Source: CAIWHR01 sp963846855
GTDB taxonomy: Bacteria > Pseudomonadota > Gammaproteobacteria > Burkholderiales > Casimicrobiaceae
Direction of reading: 5' to 3'
Length of the DNA stretch: 64,000 bases
Assembly: GCA_963846855.1 (NCBI GenBank)
Contig: CAWJXK010000008.1
Span: forward strand, 1,426,001-1,490,000
Under the pieces are notes generated by a model, which saw only the letters and a list, made by a program, of their open reading frames with translations, was not told where the DNA came from and did not search any database. Positions 62,805-64,000 of this stretch are shown here, piece after piece. Position numbers and translations under genes: made by a program. The stretch's first letter is position 1. Each line of letters opens with the position of its first letter.

Positions 62805-64000
62805 TCAGAGCTGCAACTGGTCGTAGAGGTCGGTCTCGATCTTCAGCAGCGCGTGCTCGTCGGCGAGACGCGCGCCCTCGATGAGGAAGATGTCCTCGGC
62901 GCGCTCGCCCAGTGTGTTGATCTTCGCGCTGGTGACGTTGACGCTCGCCTGCGCGAGCGTGTAGGCGATCTTCGCCAGCAGTCCCGGGCGGTCGCCGGCG
63001 ACGATTTCGAGGATGTAATGGGTGCCCTTGTCGTCGGGAAAGATGCGCACCTCGGGCGTGAGCGGAAAATGCCTGAGATGCCGGCTGACCCGACCCGCGA
63101 CGGGGGGCTCCAGCGGCGTTGCCTCCAGCAGCAGGCGCTTCAGCTCGAACTCGATCAGCTGGATCGTGTCTCTATAGGAGGCATTCGGATTGGCGGGATC
63201 GTGCACCGCGAACGTGTCGAGCGCATATCCGCTGCGCGTCGTGTGGATCTTCGCCTCCAGGATCGACAGCCCTTGCCGGCCGAAGAATCCACAGATGCGG
63301 GCGAAGAGATGCTTCTGGTCAGGCAGGTAGACCATGACTTGCAACCCCGTCTCCGCGCGAGAGAGCCGGGCCCGCACGACCGGCTCGGTGCGCTCGACAC
63401 GCCAATAGAGGTGCCGCGCGTGCCACGCGATCTCGTCGGCCGTGTGGCGCTGGAAATAGACGGCGTCGAGCCGTGCCCAGAGCGCCTGCTCGGCGGAATC
63501 AGGTACGGCGTAGAGGCGCAGCAGGCGCCGCGCCTCCGCCTGCCGCTGGTTGAGGCTGTCCGCGAGCGTGATCGTCACCTCGGTGCCGGCGAGCCGGGCA
63601 CGGGTCGCGTGGAACAGGTCCTCCAGCAGCTTCGCCTTCCACGCGTTCCACACCCGTGGACTCGTGCCGCGAATGTCCGCGACGGTCAGCAGGTAGAGCG
63701 CGATCAGCCGCCGCTCCGTGCCCACCTTGCTCCCGAAGGCCGCGATGACCTCCGGATTCATGATGTCCTGCTTCTGCGCGGTGGCGGACATCGTCAGGTG
63801 TTGCGCGACCAGCCACGCGACGAGCTCGCCGTCCTCGCGTGAGACTCCGTGCGCGCGGCAGAAGCGCAGCGCGTCGCGTCTCCCGAGTGCCGAGTGGTCG
63901 CCGCCGCGGCCTTTGGCGATGTCGTGGAAGAGCCCGGCGAGATAGAGCACTTCCTTGTGCTCGAAGTCGTTGATGAGGCGCGAACAGAGCGGATATTCGT
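62805..64000 (-). CDS. glnD: bifunctional uridylyltransferase/uridylyl-removing enzyme GlnD, C-terminal part
   Basis: Partial: the gene runs off the right edge, and the visible part is the last ~398 residues of an enzyme that normally has about 860. The edge reads EYPLCSRLINDFEHKEVLYL, then HD domain LAGLFHDIAKGRGGDHS. Two ACT domains end the protein (GLSILEAKIHTTRSGYALDT and DRPGLLAKIAYTLAQASVNV). GlnD modifies and de-modifies PII proteins in response to glutamine. The nucleotidyltransferase domain lies outside the window. Confidence 0.95.
   Translation of the reverse strand, partial: EYPLCSRLINDFEHKEVLYLAGLFHDIAKGRGGDHSALGRRDALRFCRAHGVSREDGELVAWLVAQHLTMSATAQKQDIMNPEVIAAFGSKVGTERRLIALYLLTVADIRGTSPRVWNAWKAKLLEDLFHATRARLAGTEVTITLADSLNQRQAEARRLLRLYAVPDSAEQALWARLDAVYFQRHTADEIAWHARHLYWRVERTEPVVRARLSRAETGLQVMVYLPDQKHLFARICGFFGRQGLSILEAKIHTTRSGYALDTFAVHDPANPNASYRDTIQLIEFELKRLLLEATPLEPPVAGRVSRHLRHFPLTPEVRIFPDDKGTHYILEIVAGDRPGLLAKIAYTLAQASVNVTSAKINTLGERAEDIFLIEGARLADEHALLKIETDLYDQLQL

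Noticed and set aside
1..64000. CRISPR array, rRNA genes, riboswitches, complete prophage
   Set aside because: No regularly spaced repeats, no rRNA sequence, no recognisable riboswitch consensus and no phage structural genes were seen; a faint riboswitch could be missed by eye.

Overview
The window looks like a chromosomal stretch of a high-GC betaproteobacterium, probably of Burkholderiales type. This rests on the housekeeping genes at the right end (glnD, def, a methylthio-nucleoside phosphorylase, pilU, dapE, prmB), an alternative complex III plus aa3/caa3-type oxidase supercluster, a PEP-CTERM protein, and the general style of the proteins. There is no rRNA operon, CRISPR array or intact prophage. 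Strand-overlapping open frames are very common because of the base composition and are ignored here.

Layout. 1-3.3 kb is a decayed integration site: a 3' fragment of tRNA-Arg(ACG), an IS481-family element and a tyrosine integrase that has lost its catalytic middle. 3.4-8.4 kb holds a YihY-type membrane protein, a Ca2+/H+ exchanger and two exported stress-type proteins (SYLF and DUF4142). 8.4-20.4 kb is one long minus-strand operon, actABCDEF - small membrane protein - SCO - coxB - cytochrome c - coxA - coxC - coxD. It encodes a quinol-oxidising alternative complex III and the cytochrome oxidase it feeds. The act half is intact; the sco-coxC part is broken by many single-base frame disruptions. 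21.3-25.6 kb has an AI-2E-type permease, a DUF2254 protein, a Na+/H+ antiporter and a chimeric GH15-SDR gene. 25.8-29.6 kb is a three-subunit, membrane-linked GMC dehydrogenase (gluconate dehydrogenase type), again with frame disruptions in two of three genes.

29.9-36.7 kb has a Ca2+-type P-ATPase, a small membrane protein, a universal stress protein, a membrane-anchored TPR protein and a PEP-CTERM surface protein. 37-45.1 kb has an OpuC-type osmolyte-binding/permease fusion, an M81-peptidase remnant, an ABC exporter half-transporter, a Rieske-AIF flavoprotein, a DUF5996 protein and an SDR. 45.2-48.5 kb has a MacB/LolCDE-like ABC pair with a small cysteine-bearing periplasmic protein, and a secreted protein built from two 90-residue repeats. 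48.9-52.7 kb is an ABC system with a doubled permease, an ATPase carrying an extra AAA-associated domain and a PTS EIIA-like protein, but no binding protein. 52.8-64 kb has PPK2, an exported small protein, an acetolactate-synthase-like TPP enzyme, an MscS channel with a cNMP domain, then prmB-dapE, pilU, the phosphorylase-def pair and the 3' part of glnD.

The main metabolic theme is aerobic respiration: the periplasmic GMC dehydrogenase feeds electrons in, ACIII passes quinol electrons on, and the oxidase terminates the chain. Recurrent secondary themes are ion homeostasis and stress. The main caveat is the density of single-base frame disruptions in the cox and GMC operons. They often fall in short homopolymers and look more like consensus errors than decay, but this cannot be settled from the sequence alone.
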